Shown here: one piece after another, positions 9,071 to 17,625 of the stretch
Numbering within the stretch: position 1 is the first letter of the stretch
Layout of the letters: every line of letters starts with the position of its first letter
Notes under the pieces: generated by a model
Told to the model about the DNA's origin: nothing
The model's input: only the letters and a program-made list of their open reading frames with translations
Database searches by the model: none
Source of the DNA: Clostridium aciditolerans
GTDB lineage: Bacteria > Bacillota > Clostridia > Clostridiales > Clostridiaceae
NCBI RefSeq assembly: GCF_016316925.1
Contig: NZ_JAEEGB010000015.1
Span: 62,001 to 126,000 of the forward strand
Length of the DNA stretch: 64,000 bases
Reading direction: 5' to 3'
Made by a program: the position numbers and the translations under genes

Positions 9071-9200
9071 AGGGTCTGTTGAAAACACATATTTATAAAT
9101 TTTGATGAATAAAAAAACATGCATATAAGGAAATTGGTTTCCTTATTTATGCATGATTTTTGACTTTATACATGTCTTTTATGCATTTTACAACAGCCCT
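9071..9200. mobile_element. MITE-like element with terminal inverted repeats
   Basis: About 130 bp bounded by imperfect inverted ends, AGGGTCTGTTGAAAA at the left and TTTTACAACAGCCCT at the right. These resemble the ends of insertion sequences with GGGCTGTTG termini. Inside is a strong hairpin (about 9117-9156, CATGCATATAAGGAAA against TTTCCTTATTTATGCATG) that would also terminate greA transcription. It has no coding capacity. Confidence 0.5.
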
Positions 9201-9206
9201 ATTTGT

Positions 9207-10340
9207 TTAATCAAGTGTTTTACTAAATTTCTTCATAGTTATACCAACAATTATAAAGATTAGGATCAATAAAGAAATAATTGGACTTATCAGATAGGTT
9301 ATTCCAACTCCCTTTACTATTATTCCTCTTAAAATCTGTAAAAAATAAGTCATAGGTAAAACATTACTTATATAATAAACAATTTTAGGCATAGACTCTC
9401 TTGGAAACATAAATCCAGAAAGCAATACGCTCGGTAGCAGAAGAGCAATTGATGCCTGCATAGCTTGCAGTTGAGTTTTAGCTACTGTAGAAATTAGCAT
9501 CCCCATAGCCAAGGAACATATTAAAAATAATGTTCCAAGTAAAATTAGCAATGCAACACTTCCTTTTATTGTTACTCCAAATATTATATTTCCCAAAAGC
9601 AAAGCTACAATCATATCGAAAAATCCTATCAGTGTATATGGTATAAGCTTACCAACTATGAGTTCAAAAGATGTAACTGGAGTCATAATAAGCTGTTCTA
9701 TAGTACCCTTCTCTCTCTCTCTAACCATAGCAAAAGATGTTAGTATTACTGTTATATTTTGAAGAATCAGCCCAATAACCCCTGGCACATTAAACTTACT
9801 GCTCTCAAGAGTGGGATTATATAGCACAAATGGCTTCAAGCTTATACCTGTGTTTTCTTGCTTACCTAATGCTGATCTTTGGGTTTCAATTTTCTTCATC
9901 TTTAAAGAATAATTATTTCCAATGAGCAGTGAATATGACATGGCTGTTCTGGCTATAGTAGGATCTGATCCGTCCACCAATACCTGTACTTCAGTTGGGC
10001 TATTTCTTCTCAACTCCTTAGTATAATCAGGTGGTATAACAAGTCCAACTTTGACCTTTCCCATCGCTATATATTCCTCAACCTCTTTTGGTGAATTTAC
10101 TTCCCCGTAAAGTCTAAAGTAAGAGGAATTCGTAAACTTACTTGTTAACTCACGGCTCTCTGAAGTTCTGCTTCCATCATAAACTATCAAATCTACGTTA
10201 TTTACATCAGTATTAACTGCAAATCCAAACAATAAAAGCATCATTATTGGCATCATCAATGCTATTATAAGGCTAGCTTTATCTCTTTTTATATGAATAA
10301 ATTCTTTTCTAGTTATAGTCATTAGCCTCTTCCACTGCAT
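9207..10340 (-). CDS. ABC-2 type multidrug transporter permease
   Basis: A 377-residue permease: one N-terminal membrane helix (SLIIALMMPIMMLLLFGFAV), a roughly 150-residue external domain, then five or six C-terminal helices with the ABC-2 signature region (AMVREREKGTIEQLIMTPV). It overlaps the ATPase gene stop by 1 base, so the two are translationally coupled. It resembles the YhhJ/YbhR subunits. These systems usually have two permeases; only one is present here, so it probably homodimerises. The role is export of drugs or metabolites with the HlyD-like partner. Confidence 0.85.
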   Translation of the reverse strand: MQWKRLMTITRKEFIHIKRDKASLIIALMMPIMMLLLFGFAVNTDVNNVDLIVYDGSRTSESRELTSKFTNSSYFRLYGEVNSPKEVEEYIAMGKVKVGLVIPPDYTKELRRNSPTEVQVLVDGSDPTIARTAMSYSLLIGNNYSLKMKKIETQRSALGKQENTGISLKPFVLYNPTLESSKFNVPGVIGLILQNITVILTSFAMVREREKGTIEQLIMTPVTSFELIVGKLIPYTLIGFFDMIVALLLGNIIFGVTIKGSVALLILLGTLFLICSLAMGMLISTVAKTQLQAMQASIALLLPSVLLSGFMFPRESMPKIVYYISNVLPMTYFLQILRGIIVKGVGITYLISPIISLLILIFIIVGITMKKFSKTLD

Positions 10341-11131
10341 TATTTATCGCCTCTTTTCTGCCTCTCTAATTTTAAATCATTAAAAGATGATACAACATCC
10401 TTATTTGAAAGCTCTTTAACATAGCTTATAAATATATCTTCTAAATTGTTTATACCATGTTCCTTATATAAACTATCTGTAGTGCTAATCGTAATAAGCT
10501 TGCTATTATAAATAAAGCCTATAATATCGCAAATTGAGGCCTCATCCATGTAGTGAGTTGTTACTAATACCGTTATTCCACCTTTAACGAGATTAGTTAT
10601 TGTGCTCCAGAATTCTCTTCTTGATACCGGATCCACTCCTGCTGTTGGCTCATCTAGTATTAGAAGACTAGGTTTATGAATAAGAGAACATCCTAATGCT
10701 AGTCTTTGCTTCCATCCACCGGACAATGTACCAGCTAAGCTTTTTTCTTTTCCTCTTAAATTGGCCATTTCAATTAATTCTTTTTTCCGTTCTTCTAGTT
10801 TGTCCTTAGGTATCATATATATGTTTCCGTAAAACTCTAGGTTTTCTTCTACTGTTAAATCCTCATATAAACTAAACTTCTGAGACATATATCCTATATT
10901 TTGTTTTATTTCCTCTGATTCTTTTATAAGGTCATATCCTAAAACCTTTCCTTCTCCTGAAGTTGGTTTTAGTACCCCACAAATCATTCTTATAGTTGTA
11001 GACTTTCCCGAACCATTAGGCCCTAGAAAACCAAATATTTTACCTTTAGGGATATCAAATGATAAATCATCTACAGCTGTAAAGTTTCCAAACTTTTTTG
11101 TAAGGTTTTTTATAGAGATGGCATATTCCAT
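10340..11131 (-). CDS. ABC efflux transporter ATP-binding protein
   Basis: A 263-residue ABC ATPase with Walker A (GPNGSGKST), signature (LSGGWKQRLALGCSL, with Trp in place of the usual Gln), Walker B (LLILDEPTAGVDP) and the switch His (VTTHYMDEA). It is of the drug-export (CcmA/YbhF) type but has a single nucleotide-binding domain. It lies between the HlyD-like gene (12 bases upstream) and the permease (1-base overlap). Confidence 0.9.
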   Translation of the reverse strand: MEYAISIKNLTKKFGNFTAVDDLSFDIPKGKIFGFLGPNGSGKSTTIRMICGVLKPTSGEGKVLGYDLIKESEEIKQNIGYMSQKFSLYEDLTVEENLEFYGNIYMIPKDKLEERKKELIEMANLRGKEKSLAGTLSGGWKQRLALGCSLIHKPSLLILDEPTAGVDPVSRREFWSTITNLVKGGITVLVTTHYMDEASICDIIGFIYNSKLITISTTDSLYKEHGINNLEDIFISYVKELSNKDVVSSFNDLKLERQKRGDK

Positions 11132-11143
11132 AATAAGCCTCCA

Positions 11144-12256
11144 TTATTTCAAATTTACATCAAGAAGCATGCCAGTTTTTACACTATCAATATTATCTAA
11201 AATCTTGATTTTTACTTCATATACAAGCTTAGTTCTGTCATTTTTAGTAACTATATTCATTGGGGTAAATTCTGCTTCTGGTGATATATATATTATCTTT
11301 CCTTTTATGGTTTTATCCTTTAAAAAATCACTCGTAAGTGTTACTTCCTTTTCTAGTTTAATATGTGTAAGTACACTTTCAGGCACATAAATTTTTACCC
11401 ATAGATTTTTATCATCTAACAATGTAGCAACTGCACTACCTGGTGCTATATATTCACCTTTCTTAAAATTAATAGTTTCTATAATACCATCAGTAGATGT
11501 CACTATATTACTTTTATCTAGCATAACTTTATTGAGCTCATAACTGTTCTTTGCTTTTTCTACTCCATACTGTGCAGAATTTTTATCTCTTTCTGTAGCA
11601 CCATTTACTAACAACTGCAATTTTTCATTGGATGAATCCAGTTGTGCACTATAGTTGCTGACCTGTGCTCTCGAACTTTCCAATGAGTCTTTAGCATTAT
11701 TAAGTACGTTTGTAGCATTATCAAGTTCATTTTTAGCAGCATCCATTTTGTATTTTGAATCCGCTCCACTTTGGTATAATGCCGCTGCGTCATCATATAT
11801 CTTTTTCTTATAATCAAAATTTGTTTGCGCAGAGTTTAAATTATTTTCTGCAATTTTTACTGCTGCTTCTCCTTGCTTTACTAGTGATTGTGCTTGTCTC
11901 ACTAAAGCCTCTTGAGCTTTTATCTCTTCAGCTCTAGTACCATCTTGTGTTTTACCTAATTCATTTTCAGCACTTTTTATTGCTATCTCCGAATCTTGAA
12001 GTTTTAATGAATTTTCATCAGAATCTATAGTTGCAATTAATTCACCGGCCTTTACCTTGCTTCCTTCTTGAAGTTTAATCTCCTTTACCTTTCCACCAAT
12101 CTCTGTAGATAGATTTATCTTATCTGCTTCCACGGTACCGTAATATACAAATTCGTCTTTTTGCTTATCCTTAATGGATTTAAAAATAAAACCACTAGAA
12201 ACTGCAATTATTAGAGTAATAAGCACTAATACTTTTACATTTTTCTTTTTATCCAC
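11144..12256 (-). CDS. HlyD-family membrane fusion/adaptor protein
   Basis: A 370-residue protein with an N-terminal membrane anchor (VLVLITLIIAVSSGFIF), a biotinyl-lipoyl-like half (LSTEIGGKVKEIKLQEGSKVKAG), a long coiled coil (about residues 75-230) and the second lipoyl half (IVTSTDGIIETINFKKGEYI). It is the YbhG/EmrA-type adaptor of the ABC exporter. In a Gram-positive cell it would sit outside the membrane and connect the pump with the cell wall. It is the first structural gene after the TetR regulator, 23 bases away. Confidence 0.85.
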   Translation of the reverse strand: MDKKKNVKVLVLITLIIAVSSGFIFKSIKDKQKDEFVYYGTVEADKINLSTEIGGKVKEIKLQEGSKVKAGELIATIDSDENSLKLQDSEIAIKSAENELGKTQDGTRAEEIKAQEALVRQAQSLVKQGEAAVKIAENNLNSAQTNFDYKKKIYDDAAALYQSGADSKYKMDAAKNELDNATNVLNNAKDSLESSRAQVSNYSAQLDSSNEKLQLLVNGATERDKNSAQYGVEKAKNSYELNKVMLDKSNIVTSTDGIIETINFKKGEYIAPGSAVATLLDDKNLWVKIYVPESVLTHIKLEKEVTLTSDFLKDKTIKGKIIYISPEAEFTPMNIVTKNDRTKLVYEVKIKILDNIDSVKTGMLLDVNLK

Positions 12257-12279
12257 TATATTTCACTCCTTTATTAAAA

Positions 12280-12948
12280 CTATATATTACTAACTCCGTT
12301 TAAAAATATATCAACGATCTTTCTTAGTTCATCTTCGTGGTTTTCACCTTGAAAAAATTCCGGAAAAGTATTAGAAAATATAACATAACCTAAAAGCAAA
12401 CTCATCAATGTTCTTGTAACTAATTTAGGCTCTAAGTCTCTAAAATTATTATTTTTTATATTAGATTCAATAAAAAAATTAATAAATGGAATGATTTTAG
12501 GGGCTAAATCTTTTTGCAGAGTTTCTAATAATTCTGGTTGATAGGCTGCCTCCATAAATATTGTTTTAATTAATGGCAAATTTTTATCAATTAAATGGAA
12601 CCTATCAATTAATAGATCATTAAGTACCTCTTCTACAGGCTTATCTTCCTCGTTTTTTATAATTCTCTCTGCAGAATCTAAAATCATAGGTCTGAAAAAC
12701 TTTGTAATCAGCGGTATTAATAACCCCATAAGCAAATCTTTTTTAGTTTTATAATATCTAAATATTGTGCCTTCAGCTACATCAGCTTCCTTTGCAATTT
12801 CACTTGTTCTGCTTCCATCAAAGCCCTTAGCTGAGAATACTTTTACAGCAGCCTCTAATATTTGCCATTGTCTTTTCGTCATTTCTTCTTCCGAAAAGCC
12901 TTCATTTGATAAAAGCTTTTCAAGCAGCTCTTTATTTTCTAAATCCAT
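12280..12948 (-). CDS. TetR-family transcriptional regulator
   Basis: A 222-residue protein. The helix-turn-helix lies at about residues 26-72 (QILEAAVKVFSAKGFDGSRT, then SEIAKEADVAEGTIFRYYKT), and the rest is an alpha-helical ligand-binding domain. It is the first gene of the efflux operon, with GGAGG upstream. A strong palindrome 43 bases upstream of its start is the probable operator, so it would repress itself and the exporter until a ligand binds. Confidence 0.88.
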   Translation of the reverse strand: MDLENKELLEKLLSNEGFSEEEMTKRQWQILEAAVKVFSAKGFDGSRTSEIAKEADVAEGTIFRYYKTKKDLLMGLLIPLITKFFRPMILDSAERIIKNEEDKPVEEVLNDLLIDRFHLIDKNLPLIKTIFMEAAYQPELLETLQKDLAPKIIPFINFFIESNIKNNNFRDLEPKLVTRTLMSLLLGYVIFSNTFPEFFQGENHEDELRKIVDIFLNGVSNI

Positions 12949-12990
12949 TTTTATCCTCCAATTTATATAATAGAAATATTTTAATAGTAA

Positions 12991-13025
12991 TTACTCATTT
13001 AAAATGAGTAATTACTCATTTTAAA
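12991..13025. promoter_or_regulatory. TetR operator candidate, overlapping palindromes
   Basis: TTACTCATTT at 12991-13000 pairs with AAATGAGTAA at 13002-13011, and a second perfect palindrome (ATGAGTAATTACTCAT, 13004-13019) overlaps it. Three ACTCATTT/AAATGAGT half-sites result. The position in front of the TetR gene fits autoregulation. Confidence 0.75.
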
Positions 13026-13103
13026 TTTATTATATTATTTGAATTTTGTCAATTGTTTTTTATCTACAATAAATCTATATTTTATTAAAATAATCCAGCG
13101 ATA

Positions 13104-13132
13104 TTGACAATATAATACTTTTATGTTATTAT
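13104..13132 (+). promoter_or_regulatory. Sigma-A promoter of the YitT gene
   Basis: TTGACA at 13104-13109, a 17-base spacer and TATTAT at 13127-13132. Transcription would begin near 13139 and give a leader of about 150 nt before the YitT start. Confidence 0.7.
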
Positions 13133-13138
13133 AAGATT

Positions 13139-13262
13139 AACTTAAAAATATATTAGTTAATTTATTGAAAAGACGTTCACATGATCGCATTTAGCATATG
13201 TGTAATGAGAGCATATCAATCTGAGGAATTTAATTCTCTTGGGTTTATATGCTCTTTTTTAA
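13139..13262 (+). ncRNA. Leader RNA with terminator ahead of YitT gene
   Basis: The predicted leader holds CACAT/ATGTG arms (about 13168-13202), then AGAGCATAT (13208-13216) pairing with ATATGCTCT (13247-13255) followed by six T. GCATAT occurs twice, so the 3' terminator arm could pair with an earlier segment as well, which would allow attenuation. I recognise no known riboswitch class. It may also be a small independent RNA. Confidence 0.45.
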
Positions 13263-13290
13263 TGAATATAATTAAACGGGAGGGGTTAGT

Positions 13291-14139
13291 ATGAAGAAAA
13301 ATTTCAAAAGTTTCTTTATAATTTTTATTGGAGCATTATTAGTAGCCATGGGCACTTACTTTTTTCTAGCTCCAAACCATATTGCTGCTGGCGGGATAAG
13401 CGGTGCTGCTATAATAATAAATAGTATTTTCCCAATCCTGCCTATTGGAGCATTAATGATGGCTATGGAGGTAATATTATTTATAACTGGTATTTTAATA
13501 ATTGGACCTGTTTTTGGAGGAAAAACTATATTCTGCAGCTTTTCCGTTTCAGGAATAATTCTACTATTAGAAAAGTTTTTTCCTAATGTTCGCCCTTTAA
13601 GTAATGATATGTTAGTTCAACTTATATTTGGTGTATTAATATGTGGTGTAGGTATGGCAATTGTATTTGATCAAGATGCATCTACTGGTGGTACAGACAT
13701 TATTGCGAAAATAATAAACAAGTACTTTAAAATTAGCATTGGTAAATGTGTATTAATTGCTGATATTATTATAACAGTAGCTGCCTCTATTGTATTTGGA
13801 ATAGATAAAGGTATGTATGCAATTCTTGGTGTAATACTAAATGCAACACTTATAGATACTGTAATAAGAAACCTAAATACCTATAAGCAAGTAGCAATAA
13901 TAAGCAATTCAGGTGAGGAAATAAAAGATTATATAGTAGATACATTAGATAGAAGTGCTACTATATACTACGCTAAAGGCGCATATAACAATAATGAAAG
14001 AGAAGTAATTACTACTGTTGTGAATAGAAAACAATTTTTAAAATTAAAGGATTATATAAAAGATATTGATGAGAGAGCCTTTATTACAGTTAATGAGGTT
14101 AACGAAGTTCTTGGAGAAGGCTTTGCAGAAATTGCATAA
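13291..14139 (+). CDS. YitT family membrane protein (DUF161/DUF2179)
   Basis: A 282-residue protein with about five or six N-terminal membrane helices (residues 8-175) containing the family stretches APNHIAAGGISGAA and DQDASTGGTDIIAKI, and a C-terminal DUF2179 domain (residues 195-280; DRSATIYYAKGAY). The transport substrate of this family is unknown. GGGAGGGG lies before the ATG. A promoter, a leader with a terminator and a shared 3' terminator make it a single-gene unit. Confidence 0.85.
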   Translation: MKKNFKSFFIIFIGALLVAMGTYFFLAPNHIAAGGISGAAIIINSIFPILPIGALMMAMEVILFITGILIIGPVFGGKTIFCSFSVSGIILLLEKFFPNVRPLSNDMLVQLIFGVLICGVGMAIVFDQDASTGGTDIIAKIINKYFKISIGKCVLIADIIITVAASIVFGIDKGMYAILGVILNATLIDTVIRNLNTYKQVAIISNSGEEIKDYIVDTLDRSATIYYAKGAYNNNEREVITTVVNRKQFLKLKDYIKDIDERAFITVNEVNEVLGEGFAEIA

Positions 14140-14143
14140 TTAA

Positions 14144-14176
14144 AATGGGTACTAGCTTCGCTAGTACCCATTCTTT
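14144..14176. terminator. Bidirectional terminator between YitT gene and hcp
   Basis: AATGGGTACTAG pairs with CTAGTACCCATT across a CTTCG loop, followed by CTTT. It serves the convergent YitT and hcp genes. Confidence 0.75.
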
Positions 14177-14224
14177 ATTAAGTTTATCTGATAACTATTC
14201 GCTCTAATAATTTCCGTACTCTAT

Positions 14225-16078
14225 TTATCCTAGTATTTCTTTTAAGTCTTGTTCTGGAGTAGTTATTGGCGCTAAGTTAAATGTTTCAACTAATACATTA
14301 ACTACATTTGGTGATAGGAATGCTGGTAATGAAGGTCCTATCTTAATGTTTTTAATTCCAAGAGATAACAATGTTAGTAGTATACATACAGCTTTTTGCT
14401 CATACCATGAAAGAATTAGTGATAATGGTAGATCATTTACTCCACAATTAAATGCTTCTGCTAATGCTAATGCTATTTTAATTGCTGAATATGCATCATT
14501 ACATTGTCCTACATCTAGTAATCTAGGAAGCTCTCCTATAGTTCCAAAATCTAGCTTATTGAATCTATATTTACCGCAAGCTAAAGTTAATATTATAGAA
14601 TCCTCCGGAACAGCCTTAGCAAAATCTGTATAGTAGTTTCTTCCTGATTTTGCACCGTCACATCCGCCTATTAAGAAGAAATGCTTAATTGCTCCTGCTT
14701 TAACTGCTTCTATTATTTTTCCTGCATTGCTTAATGTTGCATTATGTCCAAATCCAACTAATATTGACTTTTCTTCTTCATCCTCAGTCCATCCGCCAAG
14801 TTCTAAAGCTTTTTCAATAACTGGTGTAAAATCTTTTAATCCATCTTTATCATCAATATGTGCAACACCTGGCCAAGCCACTACGCTGGAAGTGAATATT
14901 CTATCTTTATAGTTCTCTCTTGGCTTTTGTATGCAGTTAGTTGTCATTAAAACTGCGCCTGGAAGGTTATCAAATTCTTTTTGTTGGTCTTGCCAAGCTC
15001 CACCAAAGTTTCCTACAAGGTGGCTATATTTATTTAACTCTGGATATGCATGACATGGAAGCATTTCACCATGAGTATAAATATTAATTCCTTTTCCTTC
15101 AGTTTGCTCTAATAATTGTTTTAAATCCTTTAGGTCATGTCCTGATACTACTATAAATGGACCTTTCTTTTTAGTTACTAGTACACTTTTTGGGGCTGGG
15201 TTTCCATATTCACTTGTATTAGCTGAATCAAGAAGCTCCATAACTTTAAAGTTTACTTGTCCAAGTTCCATATCTAAGCTAAGCCAATCTGATACAGTTA
15301 GGTTTTTATCTAAAGTAGCTGCTAATAATTTATAGAAGAAGTTATTTACTACTTCATCTTCTCTTCCTAATACATAAGCATGATGAGCATAAGCTGCCAT
15401 TCCTTTTATTCCATATATGCCTAATTCTCTTAATGAGCGTACATCTTCATTTAATGTTGAATCTGACATAATACCTAAACCTTTAGCCTCTGATATCATC
15501 TCTTCTATAGTATTTGGCGCTTTATAATCTACCTCATCAGGAATTTCTACAGTAATTTCTCCTGCTATTCCCTTAAGTTGAGCTTTAAGACTTTCAGATT
15601 CCTTTATTAACTCAACTAATCTATTAGAATCAAAATTTACATTTGTTAAAGTTGAGAATAATGCATCCATAGTAAATTTATTGATTTTACTATCTATTTT
15701 TATTCCTTTTTTAACTGCTTCATTTCCATAGAAACCTATTCCTTTTAATTCGTGAATTAGAAGGTCTTGTAATGCAGCTACAGCAGCATCTTTACCGCAA
15801 ACTCCAGCTTTTGTACAGCCTTTACCTCCTGCAGTCTGCTCACATTGATAACAGAACATATCGTAATCATTTGCCTTTAAGCTATATCCAAGTCCGTTAT
15901 TTAAATCTTCTACTAACTTATCTAAGTCTATGCCATGAACTGCCGCTGCTTGCTCTAATGATTCCATTTGTGAAGATGGACATCCTACGCATCCCATGCC
16001 ATGATTCATTAATATTTGTGCTGCCTTGCTGTCTAATTTTAAAATTTCTCCGATTAGCATATTGCTAGTTATTTTCAT
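14225..16078 (-). CDS. hcp: Hybrid cluster protein (hydroxylamine/NO reductase) with DUF1858 fusion
   Basis: A 617-residue fusion. Residues 1-62 are a DUF1858 domain with a GMGCVGCPS motif (Cys30, Cys33). The hybrid cluster protein begins at about residue 74 with Cys76, Cys79, Cys88 and Cys94 for the N-terminal Fe-S cluster; hybrid-cluster ligands follow (SGHDLKDL, TNCIQKP, GGCDGAKSGR, LACGKYRFNKLD, DVGQCNDAYSA). Hcp reduces NO and hydroxylamine. A divergent unknown gene lies upstream, with a GTAAC-N4-GTTAC palindrome between them, suggesting nitrosative-stress control. The fused DUF1858 is close to the stand-alone one at 30.8 kb. Confidence 0.92.
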   Translation of the reverse strand: MKITSNMLIGEILKLDSKAAQILMNHGMGCVGCPSSQMESLEQAAAVHGIDLDKLVEDLNNGLGYSLKANDYDMFCYQCEQTAGGKGCTKAGVCGKDAAVAALQDLLIHELKGIGFYGNEAVKKGIKIDSKINKFTMDALFSTLTNVNFDSNRLVELIKESESLKAQLKGIAGEITVEIPDEVDYKAPNTIEEMISEAKGLGIMSDSTLNEDVRSLRELGIYGIKGMAAYAHHAYVLGREDEVVNNFFYKLLAATLDKNLTVSDWLSLDMELGQVNFKVMELLDSANTSEYGNPAPKSVLVTKKKGPFIVVSGHDLKDLKQLLEQTEGKGINIYTHGEMLPCHAYPELNKYSHLVGNFGGAWQDQQKEFDNLPGAVLMTTNCIQKPRENYKDRIFTSSVVAWPGVAHIDDKDGLKDFTPVIEKALELGGWTEDEEEKSILVGFGHNATLSNAGKIIEAVKAGAIKHFFLIGGCDGAKSGRNYYTDFAKAVPEDSIILTLACGKYRFNKLDFGTIGELPRLLDVGQCNDAYSAIKIALALAEAFNCGVNDLPLSLILSWYEQKAVCILLTLLSLGIKNIKIGPSLPAFLSPNVVNVLVETFNLAPITTPEQDLKEILG

Positions 16079-16178
16079 TATTATTTCCCCCTCTTAATAT
16101 AAATTTTTACTTGCTATGTAAAATCTTGCGGGTTTTCTATTAGTGATTATACTTTACCAAAAATAATGTTATAAATCA

Positions 16179-16192
16179 GTAACCTATGTTAC
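16179..16192. promoter_or_regulatory. GTAAC-N4-GTTAC operator candidate upstream of hcp
   Basis: A 14-base palindrome, GTAACCTATGTTAC, lies 101 bases before the hcp start and 152 bases before the divergent gene. As I recall, predicted HcpR sites upstream of clostridial hcp genes have this kind of half-site, so it may be an FNR/CRP-type NO-responsive site. No regulator gene lies beside it. Confidence 0.5.
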
Positions 16193-16343
16193 AGAAAAAA
16201 GAAATGTTTAATAATATAATAAACACATAAAATAATATCTAGTAAAATAAATACTAATCTAACTTACTTAAAATACATCATCACTATATTTAAACTTAAG
16301 TGGTAATTTATTTTATATAGTTGTTTAGAAGGGAGATATAAAA

Positions 16344-17006
16344 ATGAGTAAATTTTTAGCACCTATTCATACATGGTTATTCAATAAAATAAAATTATAT
16401 GAGGGGTTAGAATCAGATTTAGTCAATGCTTATACAGAAAAATATGGGGAAAGTGTAAAAAGCCTATATAAGAATATAGAAGAAAAGCATGGATATCCTT
16501 TAGAGAATAAGCCTATAGAGGAATTAATAGACGTCTCCAACATACATGGTTGGTTACAACATAAAATATCACTTGCAGAGACAAGACAGGCTGCTTTTAT
16601 AACAGAAATATTTAATAATCATAACAAAGAAGAGGCACTAAATATAGCTCTAGATTTATATGCTAAGCAAGCTAGTATTTGTGCCGAAGAAGCAAAAGAA
16701 AAATATCAAATTAGCACTCCTGAAGAAATGTATAACGCGTTAAATAGCTATATCATTGAGGGTATGCCTTGTGATAGAGTAAATGATATTACTGTAAGTA
16801 GTGAAGATAAATTGCAGTGGGAAACAGCCTTATGTCTGCATAAAAATTACTGGGATGCTGTGGGCGGAGACATAAATGTCTTTTACACATTGAGAGAGGC
16901 ATGGATTAAAGCTTTCATTGAAACACTTAACAGCAGCTTTACTTATAAGGTAACTCATAATGCTACTGAAACTCCTGTATCTGTAAATGAAATAATAAAA
17001 AAATAA
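16344..17006 (+). CDS. Uncharacterised 220-aa soluble protein beside hcp and hemerythrin
   Basis: I do not recognise a domain. The 220-residue protein is soluble and mostly alpha-helical, with paired elements IHTWLFNKI (residues 8-16) and IHGWLQHKI (about 68-76) that look like an internal repeat. His, Glu and Cys residues are spread in the second half. AGAAGGGAG precedes the ATG. It diverges from hcp and converges on a hemerythrin gene, so a role in NO or oxygen stress, perhaps with a metal or haem cofactor, is plausible but only inferred. The stop lies in a repeated AATAAAAAA tract. Confidence 0.7.
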   Translation: MSKFLAPIHTWLFNKIKLYEGLESDLVNAYTEKYGESVKSLYKNIEEKHGYPLENKPIEELIDVSNIHGWLQHKISLAETRQAAFITEIFNNHNKEEALNIALDLYAKQASICAEEAKEKYQISTPEEMYNALNSYIIEGMPCDRVNDITVSSEDKLQWETALCLHKNYWDAVGGDINVFYTLREAWIKAFIETLNSSFTYKVTHNATETPVSVNEIIKK

Positions 17007-17019
17007 TAAAAAAATAATA

Positions 17020-17057
17020 AAAAAGAGTAAAGGATTCAATATCTTTTACTCTTTTTT
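17020..17057. terminator. Bidirectional terminator
   Basis: AAAAGAGTAAAGGAT pairs with ATCTTTTACTCTTTT with A- and T-runs on the two sides. It serves the 220-aa gene and the hemerythrin gene. Confidence 0.8.
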
Positions 17058-17070
17058 GTAATATAATCTG

Positions 17071-17625
17071 CTACTTAATCCACTTCTCTTCTAACTGCTC
17101 TAACATTTTTATGTAGTTATTTTGAGTATTTTTTTCACCAGCACAATCCTCTAATTCAATACATCTATCTTCAATCTCTTTAAGAGAGCCTTCACTTAAG
17201 GATCTTTTTGCAAAATTGTATATAGCATTATCTTCTTTATCTATATGTCTATTCAATAAATCACAATAACCTATAGAATTAGCTATAATATCTACTCTTG
17301 CTTCCATATCTCCTTCTTTAAACTTTTTAAGTGCTTCTTCTAAATTGCTGATGAATAATCTTCCTAAATCATGTTCTACAAGCATACCAGATAAAGGTGC
17401 TCTTACTTTTTCCCCCAATTCCTCTTCCATTTTCTTAAACAATATATTTTCTTCCTTACTATGATGATGCTTATCAGCATAGTTTCGTATAAAATCGATC
17501 ATTTTTATAAAATCATCATAAGATACTTTTCCAGTTTCAAGTATAGCTATGCATATTTTTCTTATGACTTTAAGTCCTCTTTTTATAAACTTATGTTCTT
17601 CTTTCATTAGTTCAATTGAGTCCAT
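17071..17625 (-). CDS. Hemerythrin-like (HHE domain) protein
   Basis: A 184-residue four-helix hemerythrin-like protein. Di-iron ligand candidates occur in MKEEHKFIKR (His11), YADKHHHSKEENILF, MLVEHDLGR and LLNRHIDKEDNAIY, in the usual order for HHE proteins. The last 40 residues are an acidic helical extension. Such proteins bind O2 or NO, or serve in repair of damaged Fe-S clusters. It is convergent with the unknown 220-aa gene and near hcp. Confidence 0.85.
   Translation of the reverse strand: MDSIELMKEEHKFIKRGLKVIRKICIAILETGKVSYDDFIKMIDFIRNYADKHHHSKEENILFKKMEEELGEKVRAPLSGMLVEHDLGRLFISNLEEALKKFKEGDMEARVDIIANSIGYCDLLNRHIDKEDNAIYNFAKRSLSEGSLKEIEDRCIELEDCAGEKNTQNNYIKMLEQLEEKWIK

Noticed and set aside
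16990-17024. CRISPR-like or functional tandem repeat
   Set aside because: It is a short AATAAAAAA simple repeat at the gene end; no array of spaced repeats exists in the window.
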